NCBI RefSeq assembly: GCF_018618415.1
Contig: NZ_JACSMA010000001.1
Location: 558,001-622,000, forward strand
DNA from: Exiguobacterium sp. s146
GTDB lineage: Bacteria > Bacillota > Bacilli > Exiguobacteriales > Exiguobacteriaceae
DNA length: 64,000 nucleotides
Direction of reading: 5' to 3'
Part shown: in pieces, positions 42,142 through 51,017 of the stretch
Numbering within the stretch: the stretch's first letter is position 1
Layout: each line of letters begins with the position of its first letter
Program-made: the position numbers and the translations under genes
The notes under the pieces: model-generated
Databases searched by the model: none
Seen by the model: only the letters and a program-made list of their open reading frames with translations
What the model was told of the DNA's origin: nothing

Positions 42142-42435
42142 ATGTCCTATGGATTGATTGGGAAAATGACGGCTGTGCCGGGCGAGCGCGAGACGCTGCT
42201 CGCGATTTTGCTCGAGGCGGCTACGGCGATGGAACGAGAGCCGACGTGCGAAACATACCGGGTGAACGTCTCGCTCGATGACGAGTCGATCGTCGTCTAT
42301 GAGGTGTGGGAGAGTATGGAGGCGCATCAGCAATCGCTGTCGCTCGAGACGACGCAGACGTTGATTGGGAAGGCACGGCCGATTCTGGCCAATATCGAGC
42401 GCTTGGCCGTATTCGAACCGAGAAGCGGGTACTAA
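42142..42435 (+). CDS. Antibiotic biosynthesis monooxygenase-fold protein (ABM, YgiN-like)
   Basis: 97 residues. GLIGKMTAVPGERETLLAILLEAA, CETYRVNVSLDDESIVVYEVWESMEAHQQSL is the ferredoxin-like ABM dimer pattern, as in YgiN and HmoB relatives that act on quinones or haem. The ATG at 42142 is preferred because AAGGAGGG ends 6-7 bases before it; the ATG at 42136 touches that site. It is cotranscribed with the DMT exporter. Confidence 0.85.
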   Translation: MSYGLIGKMTAVPGERETLLAILLEAATAMEREPTCETYRVNVSLDDESIVVYEVWESMEAHQQSLSLETTQTLIGKARPILANIERLAVFEPRSGY

Positions 42436-42463
42436 AAAACACCACGTCTGCGGACGTGGTGTT
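42434..42463 (-). terminator. Terminator of the minus-strand hypothetical gene
   Basis: AACACCACGTC (42438-42448) and GACGTGGTGTT (42453-42463) with a TGCG loop. The U tract is on the minus strand, so it terminates the gene at 42469; it may also act weakly on the plus strand. Confidence 0.85.
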
Positions 42464-42468
42464 GGGCA

Positions 42469-42966
42469 TTATGCTTTCGTCAAGCTGCCTTTGACTTGCT
42501 CATAAAATTCGTCCATCATCCCAGTCCGGCTACCGAGCTGGCAGATGAGTTCGAGCGTCTCTTTATAGAACTTTTTGACGAGTCCTTTGTTTTTGATGCC
42601 GTCCATCGACGCCATCGTCTTGTCGAGGTTTTGGAGGATCTCTTCGATTTGGTCGTCCGAGTCCGGTTTGACGACCGTCATGTTGTCCGGGATTTTGACG
42701 ACTTTGTCTTGTTCCTGATGACGGAACGACGCGCCGAAGCCGAGGTTCTCGATGAACAAGTGCGGCATCACTTTCTGGCCGAAGAACTGCTTATGCCACT
42801 CCGACGCTTTCATCGTGTCCATGTCCTGCTTGAACGTGGACGCCGTCGAGACGTACTTTCTGAACAGGTCGGTCATGAACTTCTCGATGACCGGGATTTG
42901 AAGGGCGAAGACGTTTTTTAAGAGCGCGTCGAGCTGTGCGCGTGACAATTGTTGCTCGTTTGACAT
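42469..42966 (-). CDS. Hypothetical cytoplasmic protein
   Basis: 165 residues, mostly helical, no membrane segment or signal. I do not recognise it. Helical segments LDALLKNVFALQIPVIEKFM, DDQIEEILQNLDKTMASMDG and FYKETLELICQLGS surround a short basic/aromatic segment (FGFGASFRHQEQDK). GAGGAAC precedes the ATG. It is monocistronic. Confidence 0.7.
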   Translation of the reverse strand: MSNEQQLSRAQLDALLKNVFALQIPVIEKFMTDLFRKYVSTASTFKQDMDTMKASEWHKQFFGQKVMPHLFIENLGFGASFRHQEQDKVVKIPDNMTVVKPDSDDQIEEILQNLDKTMASMDGIKNKGLVKKFYKETLELICQLGSRTGMMDEFYEQVKGSLTKA

Positions 42967-43123
42967 ATGAGTTCCTCTTTTCTATGATACGATATCTTCA
43001 TCGTATGGGATTGACGGACGTGCGTCAACGCATCCTAAAACATTTTTTCAGAATATTTAGTGTACGCTCGATGAGATATGAGATAATCAAGTCATGACAG
43101 ACTTCACAGAAGGAGTGGTTCAG

Positions 43124-43609
43124 ATGAACAAAACAATGAAATGGGCGGTCGCGCTCGGCGTGACGGGTGCCCTCGTCGCAACGGTCGGTGTCGTCTCGTC
43201 CCGGGGACGGACGGATGATACGACGCAGACGATCCGTGACCGTGAGCTCGGTTACGAGATCATTCTCCCGTCGAAAATCGTCGAGGCGATCGAGCGCGGG
43301 GACGTCTATATCGAGAAGGCGCAGGACGTCGTCGATGTCGGCGACAAGAACAGCTACGGCACGTTCGACCTCTACTATAACGTCGAGGATGGCGACGACC
43401 AATTGTTGTTCCATTTGGACTTGATTGACCGTGAACTATCGGAAGAGGCGTTCGCCCAGGAAGTCGGCTACGGCAACTACCTCGGTGCGAGCGACAAGAC
43501 GTTCTTCTGGGTCGAGCCGACCGAGGCCGTCCCAGGTGCCGAGGCGCACACGGACGAGATTGCAGAACTCATCGAGACGCTCCCAGAGCTCGAGTTCCGG
43601 ACGTTATGA
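43124..43609 (+). CDS. Hypothetical secreted or anchored protein
   Basis: 161 residues. A basic start and a hydrophobic stretch (KWAVALGVTGALVATVGVVS, residues about 5-24) form a signal anchor or signal peptide without a lipobox Cys. The rest is acidic. It alternates short beta-like segments (LGYEIILPSKIVEAIERG, YGTFDLYYN, LLFHLDLIDRE), suggesting a small extracellular alpha/beta domain of unknown family. The ATG at 43124 has AGAAGGAGTG upstream; the frame extends to 43094 without one. A terminator follows. Confidence 0.75.
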   Translation: MNKTMKWAVALGVTGALVATVGVVSSRGRTDDTTQTIRDRELGYEIILPSKIVEAIERGDVYIEKAQDVVDVGDKNSYGTFDLYYNVEDGDDQLLFHLDLIDRELSEEAFAQEVGYGNYLGASDKTFFWVEPTEAVPGAEAHTDEIAELIETLPELEFRTL

Positions 43610-43612
43610 GTC

Positions 43613-43635
43613 AGCCCGCTACGGCGGGCTTTTTC
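43613..43635 (+). terminator. Terminator
   Basis: AGCCCGC (43613-43619) and GCGGGCT (43624-43630) with a TACG loop and T tail. Confidence 0.92.
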
Positions 43636-43640
43636 GATTA

Positions 43641-43649
43641 TGCTACAAT
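43641..43649 (+). promoter_or_regulatory. Extended -10 element before the GNAT gene
   Basis: TGCTACAAT, identical to the element before the DegV gene at 23776; the start codon is 19 bases downstream. Confidence 0.5.
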
Positions 43650-43667
43650 ATGACGTGAGGTGATTTC

Positions 43668-44495
43668 ATGAATTGGACAGTAGAAGAAGTGAGACAGGCA
43701 GACCAGGTCGCGGCACTCGAGGCAGCGGTCAACACGTTTGACAAGATCGACGTGAAAGTCGGGCACGTGACGGTCGGGCAGAACGACTACGCCGTCTATG
43801 ACGGGGACACGCTCGTCGGTTATATGGTGCTCTTCCCATATCTCCCGAACGAGTATGAGGTGAACGCGCTCGTCCATCCGGACTATCGCAAACAAGGCGT
43901 CTTCACGGCGCTCTTCGAGGCGGCGAAACATGACGCGAAAGCGAACGGCTGCGAGGCGTTCACGTTCGTCATCGACCGCAAGTCGAAGGACGGCAAGGCG
44001 GTCATCGACCATATCGGTGCCGCTTACCAGTTCTCGGAGTACAACTTGGTACTGAAAAAAGCGGAGCTGTTCTTGAAGCCGAACGAGGTGTCGCTCCGCG
44101 AGGCGACCGACGCCGACCGTCCGCTCATCATCACGACGCTCAGTGAGGCGTTCGGTGACCCGGAGGACGTGACGGAGAACATCTATCAACAGATTGACAC
44201 GCCGGACCGGGTGACGTACATCGGTGAGGTCGAAGGACGGCCCGTCGGTGTCATCCGTGCGCTCCTCGCTGGCGACGATGCCGGCAGCATCCACGCGTTC
44301 GGCGTCAAGGCGGACGAGCAGGGCAAAGGCTACGGCACGAAGATGTTGAAGCAGATGGTCCAACAGCTGTTCCGCATGGGCCGGACGAAGCTCGAGCTCG
44401 ACGTCGAGACGGAGAACATGGCCGCGCTCGAGATTTACAAGCGGGCCGGGTTCGCGGAGAACGGCGGCTATGAGTTTTATCTGTTAGAACTGTGA
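43668..44495 (+). CDS. Two-domain GNAT acetyltransferase
   Basis: 275 residues with two GNAT folds. The first (about 10-135) has HPDYRKQGVFTALFEAA and the second (about 145-275) has GVKADEQGKGYGTKMLKQMV, the acetyl-CoA pyrophosphate loop. The C-terminal AALEIYKRAGFAENGGYEFY is typical. Tandem GNAT proteins often have one degenerate domain; here the first lacks the canonical second Gly of motif A (R-K-Q-G-V-F). The substrate is unknown. GAGGTGA precedes the ATG. It is monocistronic. Confidence 0.85.
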   Translation: MNWTVEEVRQADQVAALEAAVNTFDKIDVKVGHVTVGQNDYAVYDGDTLVGYMVLFPYLPNEYEVNALVHPDYRKQGVFTALFEAAKHDAKANGCEAFTFVIDRKSKDGKAVIDHIGAAYQFSEYNLVLKKAELFLKPNEVSLREATDADRPLIITTLSEAFGDPEDVTENIYQQIDTPDRVTYIGEVEGRPVGVIRALLAGDDAGSIHAFGVKADEQGKGYGTKMLKQMVQQLFRMGRTKLELDVETENMAALEIYKRAGFAENGGYEFYLLEL

Positions 44496-44504
44496 ATTAG
44501 ACAG

Positions 44505-44531
44505 ACGCTCTCGGTGACGAGGGCGTTTTTT
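44505..44531 (+). terminator. Terminator of the GNAT gene
   Basis: ACGCTCTCG and CGAGGGCGT (one wobble) with a GTGA loop, T tail. Confidence 0.88.
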
Positions 44532-44559
44532 CATTGACCAAAACTTCAACTGAAAACGC

Positions 44560-44587
44560 TATACAAATGCTGGGACGCGGACGATAT
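44560..44587 (+). promoter_or_regulatory. Sigma-D (sigma-28) type promoter of the chemotaxis receptor
   Basis: TATA (44560-44563), 16-base spacer, GACGATAT (44580-44587). This is one base off both the TAAA and GCCGATAT consensus elements. Confidence 0.6.
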
Positions 44588-44622
44588 AAAAGGTGATGAA
44601 GACATAAGAGGAGGAACTCATA

Positions 44623-45915
44623 GTGAAGCTATTCAAAAACTTTACGACCCAGCTGCTCGCTTGGATTTTGGTCACATCGTTTATCACAGGCGGTGCGGTC
44701 GGGTACATCACGCTCTTGTTGCTCACGGAGCTTGAGATGGCGAAAGGGCAAGTCATGCTCGTCGGGACGGCCGTGGCGTTGCTCATTTCAGGGATTGGCG
44801 GAGCCATCATCTACTTGATCGCCCGTCGTCCACTCAAGGCGATCGAATTGGCGTCGGACAAGGCGGTCGAGGTCGGGAACGGTGACTTGACGGTCTCGTT
44901 CGCGGACGAGACGACGACAGACCGTTCGGAGATGGGACGTCTGCTTCTCTCGATGGACAACATGGTCGGGCACTTGCGTGAACAAGGCACGAACATGCGC
45001 TACACGGCGGACCAGCTCACCGGTTCGGCACAAGAGATTGCGGCAGCTGTCCAAGAGGGCAATATCGCCGGCGAGAACATCCGTCAAGCGATGGACGCCT
45101 TGAACAAGATGCTTGAAGACAACGTCAATGCGACGTACAGTTCGATGGACTTGCTCGGTGCCGTCGCCCGAACGATGGAGAATATCCGTAACGAGATGGG
45201 ATCGGCTTTGAATGCAGCGAGCGAGATGCAAAAAGAAGCGGAGAGCGGCAAAGGCCTCGCTTCATCTTCAGTTGATGCGATGCATGCGATTGCCGGCAAG
45301 GTTGAGCAGTCGTCGACGCTCAACAGCAAGTTGACAGAGATGACAGGTGAGATTTCGCGCATCACGGACGTCATCAGTGACATCTCGGCGCAGACGAACT
45401 TGCTCGCTTTGAACGCGTCGATTGAAGCGGCACGGGCTGGCGAACATGGACGCGGCTTCGCGGTCGTCGCGGCCGAGGTCAAGAAGCTTGCCGAACAGAC
45501 AGCAAACTCGACGCAAGAGATCACCGATTTGATCGTTGACGTCAAACGTTTGGTCGGCGACACGTCGTCATCGATGGCGAACGTGAAAGCCGAAGTCGAG
45601 ACGGGCGTCGGTCTCGTCGAGAAGGCGGGCGGTGCGTTCGCATCGATTCATAACTCGGCGAACGAGGTGTACAGCCACGTTCATTCGGTCGATGCGCTCT
45701 TGGATGAGTCGCGTGGACAGATCGACTCGGTCGTCACGAACTCGGCCGGCATCGTCGGCATGGTCGAAGAGGCCTCGCGCTACGCGACGGAAGTCACGTC
45801 AGCGGCGAGCCAACAGGCGGCGAGTCTCGGTGAAGTGAACGGCGCGATGACAGAGCTCGTCCGTGTCGCGGAGAGTTTGCAGAATGAGACGGAGCAAGTG
45901 AAGGTAGAAGCGTAA
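44623..45915 (+). CDS. Methyl-accepting chemotaxis protein without a large sensor domain
   Basis: 430 residues from a GTG start behind AGAGGAGGA. Two membrane helices (about 8-33 and 44-67) with only about ten residues between them leave no extracellular ligand domain. A HAMP-like linker ([20 protein letters not shown]) follows. The signalling hairpin has [20 protein letters not shown] near its tip. Such receptors may sense membrane state or work within mixed arrays. A sigma-D type promoter precedes it and a strong terminator follows. Confidence 0.92.
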   Translation: MKLFKNFTTQLLAWILVTSFITGGAVGYITLLLLTELEMAKGQVMLVGTAVALLISGIGGAIIYLIARRPLKAIELASDKAVEVGNGDLTVSFADETTTDRSEMGRLLLSMDNMVGHLREQGTNMRYTADQLTGSAQEIAAAVQEGNIAGENIRQAMDALNKMLEDNVNATYSSMDLLGAVARTMENIRNEMGSALNAASEMQKEAESGKGLASSSVDAMHAIAGKVEQSSTLNSKLTEMTGEISRITDVISDISAQTNLLALNASIEAARAGEHGRGFAVVAAEVKKLAEQTANSTQEITDLIVDVKRLVGDTSSSMANVKAEVETGVGLVEKAGGAFASIHNSANEVYSHVHSVDALLDESRGQIDSVVTNSAGIVGMVEEASRYATEVTSAASQQAASLGEVNGAMTELVRVAESLQNETEQVKVEA

Positions 45916-45922
45916 GGAGGAG

Positions 45923-45947
45923 CGACCCAGCGATGGGTCGTTTTTTA
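45923..45947 (+). terminator. Terminator of the chemotaxis receptor gene
   Basis: CGACCCA (45923-45929) and TGGGTCG (45934-45940) with a GCGA loop and T6. A second A/T-rich hairpin (ACTACTC/GAGTAACT) follows at about 45962-45981. Confidence 0.9.
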
Positions 45948-45996
45948 TTCAAAATTAAAAAACTACTCGAAATGAGTAACTTTTTTCGAAAAACAC

Positions 45997-46023
45997 TAAA
46001 CAGAATGAATATGACTCCGATAT
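45997..46023 (+). promoter_or_regulatory. Sigma-D promoter of hag
   Basis: TAAA (45997-46000), exactly 15 bases, then TCCGATAT (46016-46023), one base off GCCGATAT. It is the best match of the sigma-D type promoters in the window. Confidence 0.9.
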
Positions 46024-46030
46024 AGAGTAT

Positions 46031-46146
46031 GGAAACGCAAAAACGTTACCAACTAGTACAAGGTGAGGGGCCGGCCTAAACCTTGTATGCTCGGACAAAT
46101 GGATTTGGAAGAGCGGAAAAACTCAAACCTATGGAGGGAAATTACA
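46031..46146 (+). promoter_or_regulatory. Structured hag leader with GGA motifs (candidate CsrA target)
   Basis: TACAAGGT (46057-46064) and ACCTTGTA (46080-46087) form a perfect 8-bp stem with an AGG/CCT inner pairing. GGA occurs at 46031, 46093, 46101, 46107, 46115, 46133 and 46137; the last two are the ribosome site. CsrA binding is inferred from the known B. subtilis hag control and the nearby fliW-csrA genes. Confidence 0.75.
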
Positions 46147-46968
46147 ATGATTATTAACCACAACCTTAATTCGATGAACGCACACCGTAACATGAACATT
46201 AACACAGCACAAACAGGAAAAGCGATGGAGAAATTATCGTCAGGTCTTCGCATCAACCGTGCTGGAGACGACGCGGCTGGTCTTGCAATTTCTGAAAAAA
46301 TGCGCGGACAGATTCGCGGTTTGGATCAAGCATCACGTAACTCACAAGATGCCATTTCATTGATTCAAACAGCTGAAGGTGCATTGAACGAGACTCACTC
46401 AATTCTTCAACGTATGCGTGAACTTGCAGTTCAATCAAGTTCTGACACAAATACTGGTGATGACCGTTCTGAAATTCAAAAAGAATTCGTAGAGTTGAAA
46501 AATGAAGTTGACCGTATCTCAACTCAAACAGAGTTTAACACTAAAAAATTGATCAATGGTAGCCTCGCTACAGCTTCATTGAGCTTCCAAATTGGAGCAA
46601 ATAAAGACCAAACGTTAGAGTTGACAATTGCCAACATGGGAGCTACAGCATTAACAATCTCAGGAATTAACTTAGGATCAACTTCTGCACTTTCAACTGC
46701 AGCTATCGAAACAATTGATACTGCAATCAAAGCGGTTTCTCAAGAGCGTTCTAAACTTGGTGCTAACCAAAACCGTCTTGAACACACAATTAACAACTTA
46801 AGTGTTGGTGCGGAAAACCTTCAAGCAGCTGAATCACGTATCCGTGATGTAGATATGGCGAAAGAAATGATGAACTTCACGAAGAACAACATTTTGAATC
46901 AAGCTGCACAAGCTATGATGTCGCAATCAAATCAACAGCCTCAAGCAGTGCTTCAATTGCTTCGTTAA
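46147..46968 (+). CDS. hag: Flagellin Hag (main filament protein)
   Basis: 273 residues. The N-terminal D0/D1 (MIINHNLNSMNAHRNMNINT, EKLSSGLRINRAGDDAAGLA) and C-terminal D1/D0 (LEHTINNLSVGAENLQAAES, SQSNQQPQAVLQLLR) are complete. The middle (about 135-190) is a short variable part rich in Ser/Thr, plausible for O-glycosylation by the two genes downstream. The ATG at 46147 follows GGAGGGA; the frame extends back to 46063 through the leader. Codons are more A/T-rich than in the flgK-csrA operon. Confidence 0.96.
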   Translation: MIINHNLNSMNAHRNMNINTAQTGKAMEKLSSGLRINRAGDDAAGLAISEKMRGQIRGLDQASRNSQDAISLIQTAEGALNETHSILQRMRELAVQSSSDTNTGDDRSEIQKEFVELKNEVDRISTQTEFNTKKLINGSLATASLSFQIGANKDQTLELTIANMGATALTISGINLGSTSALSTAAIETIDTAIKAVSQERSKLGANQNRLEHTINNLSVGAENLQAAESRIRDVDMAKEMMNFTKNNILNQAAQAMMSQSNQQPQAVLQLLR

Positions 46969-46981
46969 GGTTAATTATCTA

Positions 46982-47022
46982 AAAATAGACATCATTCAGA
47001 AATGAATGATGTCTATTTTTTT
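46982..47022 (+). terminator. Strong terminator after hag
   Basis: A 17-bp stem (AAAATAGACATCATTCA with its complement) around GAAA, followed by T8. The glycosyltransferase ribosome site begins immediately after it. Confidence 0.95.
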
Positions 47023-47037
47023 TAAAAGGTGGATACA

Positions 47038-48567
47038 ATGAATAAATTATCAGCAGTCATAATCGTAAAAAATGAAGAGAAGGTAATTCGGAGATGCTTG
47101 GAATCAATTAAAGACTTAGTGGATGAAATAGTAATTGTTGATACAGGATCAACTGACCAAACTGTACAAATTTCTAGAGAATATACAGATGATGTTTATT
47201 TCTTTCAGTGGTGTGATGATTTTTCAGCAGCAAGAAACTTTGGAAAAGAAAATGCGAAGAATACATTTATTTTAAACATAGATGCTGATGAATATATAGA
47301 TGTATCAAAAATATCTGAATATAAAGAATGGATTCAAAAAAAAATTCATATCAATAAAGCCTATGTAACTAAAATTCACAATTTTACCGATGATTCAAAA
47401 GTTGTAGAACACATAGCAGTTAGAATCGCCTCCAGTAATTTAGAATATACTGGAGCTGTCCATGAAGAAATAATTACAAGCGATGTAGGAATCTCTCCAA
47501 TTGAACTTTATCATACTGGATATCTAGAAAAAACTCGAAAAGAGAAACGAAAATCTGAAAGAAACTTAAAATTATTAAAGGAAAAACTTAAAAATTCAAA
47601 TCAAAAAATTGATCATTATTATTTAGCAAAAGAGTATTTATCAATAGATAATTTAGAAATGGCGAAAAAAGAACTTATAAATGCATTGTCTGATAAAAAA
47701 TATTACGACCAACTTTGGGTTCCATTTGCTTGGACAACATTACTAGATATTTTAATAGTTGAAAAGGATTATAATAACTTGTTAATTATTAGTTCTGATT
47801 TAACTGAAGGTTATCCGGACAGTCCTGAGTATGCATTTTACAACGGATTGAGTTTGTTGTTTGTTGGAGAATTGGTGAAATCTAACCATAAACTCATGAA
47901 CTCGTTGGAGAAAATTGAAGGATCATTTATTGGAAAAGATTTATTGTATGAAAAAATATTATCTTTATTGTGGAAATACAACTGTGCATTTGAAGAATAC
48001 GAAACAGCTATTGAAATTTTGTATACTTTATCTAGCAGGTATGGAACGTTCAACCATAGACATATTTCTCTTTTAGCTGGAATGTTAGGTAGGTTCCCGG
48101 ATATTGCAAAACATTATATTAATATTAGTGATGATTTTTTAAGAAGAAGTATTTTGAGGGAACTATTAGTGCAGGAAAATTATCATTTAGGAAAACTATT
48201 TTTTAATGAACATACACAAGATATTTGTGAATATAAAAAATGGAGAAAATCAAACTTTTTAAAATATTCCGAATTAACTTTCACGGATGTATTTAAAAAT
48301 ATCATGTTTGGAAATTTTGAAAATATAATCGATAATAACAATAATCTATTAGATGAGATTGATAATTCAAATTCTTTTCTTTTTATGGCATACCCTTTTA
48401 AAAACAAAATAAATAACGTGAAAAATTTAGAATTGACTTTAGAATCGTTAGAGCATTCAGATATTTATTTTGATTTATATATCTGTTATCAATATATGAA
48501 GATAGTGCACGAAAAGAATGGACTAGACGGACTTCATAATCTGATAGTTAAAAATCTAAAAGTTTAG
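47038..48567 (+). CDS. Family-2 glycosyltransferase with C-terminal helical repeats
   Basis: 509 residues. The GT-A domain (about 1-180) begins LSAVIIVKNEEKVIRRCLES, with IVDTGSTD (35-40), FSAARNFG and the DxD metal site DADE (82-85). The remaining 300 residues are helical and TPR-like. This layout occurs in flagellin and spore-surface glycosyltransferases. The ATG at 47038 follows AAGGTGG; a GTG at 47029 lies inside that site. The DNA is strongly A/T-rich with AAA/ATT/GAA codons, unlike the surrounding genes, which suggests transfer. It most likely glycosylates flagellin, judged from position. Confidence 0.88.
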   Translation: MNKLSAVIIVKNEEKVIRRCLESIKDLVDEIVIVDTGSTDQTVQISREYTDDVYFFQWCDDFSAARNFGKENAKNTFILNIDADEYIDVSKISEYKEWIQKKIHINKAYVTKIHNFTDDSKVVEHIAVRIASSNLEYTGAVHEEIITSDVGISPIELYHTGYLEKTRKEKRKSERNLKLLKEKLKNSNQKIDHYYLAKEYLSIDNLEMAKKELINALSDKKYYDQLWVPFAWTTLLDILIVEKDYNNLLIISSDLTEGYPDSPEYAFYNGLSLLFVGELVKSNHKLMNSLEKIEGSFIGKDLLYEKILSLLWKYNCAFEEYETAIEILYTLSSRYGTFNHRHISLLAGMLGRFPDIAKHYINISDDFLRRSILRELLVQENYHLGKLFFNEHTQDICEYKKWRKSNFLKYSELTFTDVFKNIMFGNFENIIDNNNNLLDEIDNSNSFLFMAYPFKNKINNVKNLELTLESLEHSDIYFDLYICYQYMKIVHEKNGLDGLHNLIVKNLKV

Positions 48568-48592
48568 AGTCGAGAAAGAGGGCTATTAATTA

Positions 48593-50950
48593 ATGGAAGC
48601 TGAAATTGATACGCTAAAAAATGAATTGGAACAACATCTTGAATTACTAATTGAAAATAATGAATTTCTTAAAGCAGAAAAATTGATTGATGAGTTTGAG
48701 CTTCTGTTTCCGAATGATTCTTTAGTTTACTGTGCAAGAGGTATTATCTGTTTTAATAAAAAAGAATATAATAGCGCTCAGTTCCATTTTGAGACTGGGT
48801 TAAATATAGATTCTAATAATATCGATCTTTTATACAATTTAGCCTATCTAAATGAAAATGTTGAGAACTATATCTCTGCTTATAGAATTTATAAAAAAGC
48901 AAAAAAAATAAACACTGGGAAAAAATTTGAGTTCTTACTTGCTGAAAAAGTAAATACACTTGAAAAATATCAAAGTGTTATCGAATATATTAACAGAAAA
49001 AAAGTCTTATTTATTGATTATATATTTCCACCATTAGCAGGTTCAGGAGTTCAAAGAGCTTTAAAGTTTATTAAATACTGTAGAGACTTTAATTATGAAC
49101 CTATTGTTGTTACTACATCAAATCATGTTTACTACCCTACGGACGCTACTCTTCTAAAAGAAATTCCCAATGAAGTTGAAGTGATTTATATTGATGAGTC
49201 GAATGTGCTAACTAGTGAAAAATTAAATGAATTATTCGATATGTACGCAAAGGTTTTGAAAAACGACTTAGAAATTCTAAAAGAATTATTAAATTCACTT
49301 AGTAACTCCAAAGAAGACATTACAAATTATCTCATTCCTGATATTCACATTTTATTTGCAAATGAGATTATTAGGATACTGCCTGAGATATTAGATATAA
49401 AAGATATCGATTTAATATATTCTACCTCTGGCCCGTACTCCTCGCATATTGCTGCACTTTTATTAAAGCAAAGGTTTAAATTACCTTGGGTAGCAGACTT
49501 TAGGGATGAGTGGACTAATAATGCCTATTTAGAAAATACAGATAAATCGGATTTATTATTTAGTACTCTTGAAAAAATGGAAAAAAGTATTTTAGAAAAT
49601 GCAGACCATATCATTACAACAACAGTTGAAGCGAAAGATAATTATATAGTTGATTTTTCGGTAAATCCTTCTAGGATTACGACAATATTTAATGGATACG
49701 ACGAAAGTGATTTTATAAGTTCTGATACAAAAAATGCAACTAATACTAAATTTAGAATGATTCATAACGGGAGTTTTTATATGAATAGAACTCCGCTGAG
49801 CATCTTTAAAGCAATTAATTTGTTGGTTAAAAATCAAAAAATCAACATCAAAGAAATTGAAATGATATTTACTTCTGAAAATCATAATTTAGAAAATTGG
49901 CAACAATTAGTGGAAAGAATGGGATTAAGTGAAATAATTCAATACACTGGATACTTATCTCACCCTGATAGTATTGAAATTTCTTCAAATGCTAATTTGT
50001 TACTTTTAATAGTTGGTGACACACCTAAGTGTAAAAATGTTATACCAGGTAAACTATTTGAATATTTAAAACTTGATGCACCTATTGTAGCTATATCTCC
50101 TTCGAATAGCGCAGTAGAGAATGTTCTTAACAACACAAATAGAGGTCTCAATTTCGAATGCGGTGATGAATTAATATTGGCTGATTTTATATATGAAAAT
50201 TATCTTGCTTGGAAAACCGGTAAGGTTGTCAGTAATCAAGGAATTCAAGATGAAATTGAGAAGTTTACGAGAAAAAACTTAACAAGACAATTGTGTGAAA
50301 TATTTAACTATGTTACTGAGCAAAGGAATAATATTACGAGTGAAGAATATACAATTCCGGTTAACAAAGAAGAAGATAAAAATTTCTATGATTCTCTTTT
50401 CAGTGACGGCGGATGGGATCAAACATATTTCAAACATTATTCTGATACTCATTACTTTCCTATTTGGGAAAAGGCATTTAGCTTAATTAAAGGGAAGGGG
50501 AAAGACCTAAAAATATTAGAAATAGGTTGCGGTCCAGGTCAATTTGCCCAGCTATTATTCGAAAGAAAAGTTACAGATTATCAAGGATTTGATTTTAGTG
50601 ACAAAGCTATTGAAATGGCAAAGCAAACAAATAAAATGCATCACGAAAAATTTCATGTGGGCGATGCATTTGAAACTAAAGTCTTTGATCATTATATGTA
50701 CAATCTAGTGATTATCTTCGAAGTTCTTGAACATATTGAGGATGATATTGCAATTTTAGATAAAATCAAAGAGGACACAACTATTTTATTCTCTGTTCCA
50801 AATTTTGACTCACCCGGACATGTAAGATGGTTTAATTCAATTTTTGATATTTACGAAAGATACAGACTTATTTTAGATATCAAATCTATTAGTATTCATA
50901 AGCTAGCCGGAGAAAATAAAATCTATTTAGTGAAAGCTAATAAAAAATGA
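48593..50950 (+). CDS. TPR - GT4 glycosyltransferase - SAM methyltransferase fusion
   Basis: 785 residues in three parts. Residues about 1-125 are TPR-like helices (FNKKEYNSAQFHFETGLN). About 136-570 is a GT-B/GT4 transferase (VLFIDYIFPPLAGSGVQRAL, LPWVADFRDEWTNNAY, IFNGYDESDF, KLFEYLKLDAPIVAISP). About 610-785 is a class I SAM methyltransferase (ILEIGCGPGQFAQLL at about 640, IIFEVLEHIEDD). One chain could add and then methylate a sugar on flagellin. It follows the GT2 gene by 25 bases in the same A/T-rich DNA. The closing segment SVPNFDSPGHVRWFN is typical of O-antigen methyltransferases. Confidence 0.88.
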   Translation: MEAEIDTLKNELEQHLELLIENNEFLKAEKLIDEFELLFPNDSLVYCARGIICFNKKEYNSAQFHFETGLNIDSNNIDLLYNLAYLNENVENYISAYRIYKKAKKINTGKKFEFLLAEKVNTLEKYQSVIEYINRKKVLFIDYIFPPLAGSGVQRALKFIKYCRDFNYEPIVVTTSNHVYYPTDATLLKEIPNEVEVIYIDESNVLTSEKLNELFDMYAKVLKNDLEILKELLNSLSNSKEDITNYLIPDIHILFANEIIRILPEILDIKDIDLIYSTSGPYSSHIAALLLKQRFKLPWVADFRDEWTNNAYLENTDKSDLLFSTLEKMEKSILENADHIITTTVEAKDNYIVDFSVNPSRITTIFNGYDESDFISSDTKNATNTKFRMIHNGSFYMNRTPLSIFKAINLLVKNQKINIKEIEMIFTSENHNLENWQQLVERMGLSEIIQYTGYLSHPDSIEISSNANLLLLIVGDTPKCKNVIPGKLFEYLKLDAPIVAISPSNSAVENVLNNTNRGLNFECGDELILADFIYENYLAWKTGKVVSNQGIQDEIEKFTRKNLTRQLCEIFNYVTEQRNNITSEEYTIPVNKEEDKNFYDSLFSDGGWDQTYFKHYSDTHYFPIWEKAFSLIKGKGKDLKILEIGCGPGQFAQLLFERKVTDYQGFDFSDKAIEMAKQTNKMHHEKFHVGDAFETKVFDHYMYNLVIIFEVLEHIEDDIAILDKIKEDTTILFSVPNFDSPGHVRWFNSIFDIYERYRLILDIKSISIHKLAGENKIYLVKANKK

Positions 50951-50955
50951 TGTTT

Positions 50956-50981
50956 TAAATAAATATAACATCATCCGATAA
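50956..50981 (+). promoter_or_regulatory. Sigma-D type promoter of the flaG-fliD-fliS-fliT operon
   Basis: TAAA (50956-50959), 14-base spacer, TCCGATAA (50974-50981). It starts right after the stop codon of the fusion gene. Confidence 0.75.
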
Positions 50982-51017
50982 TAAGGGAGATAAAACATTA
51001 TTAAAGGAGTTTTCAAG

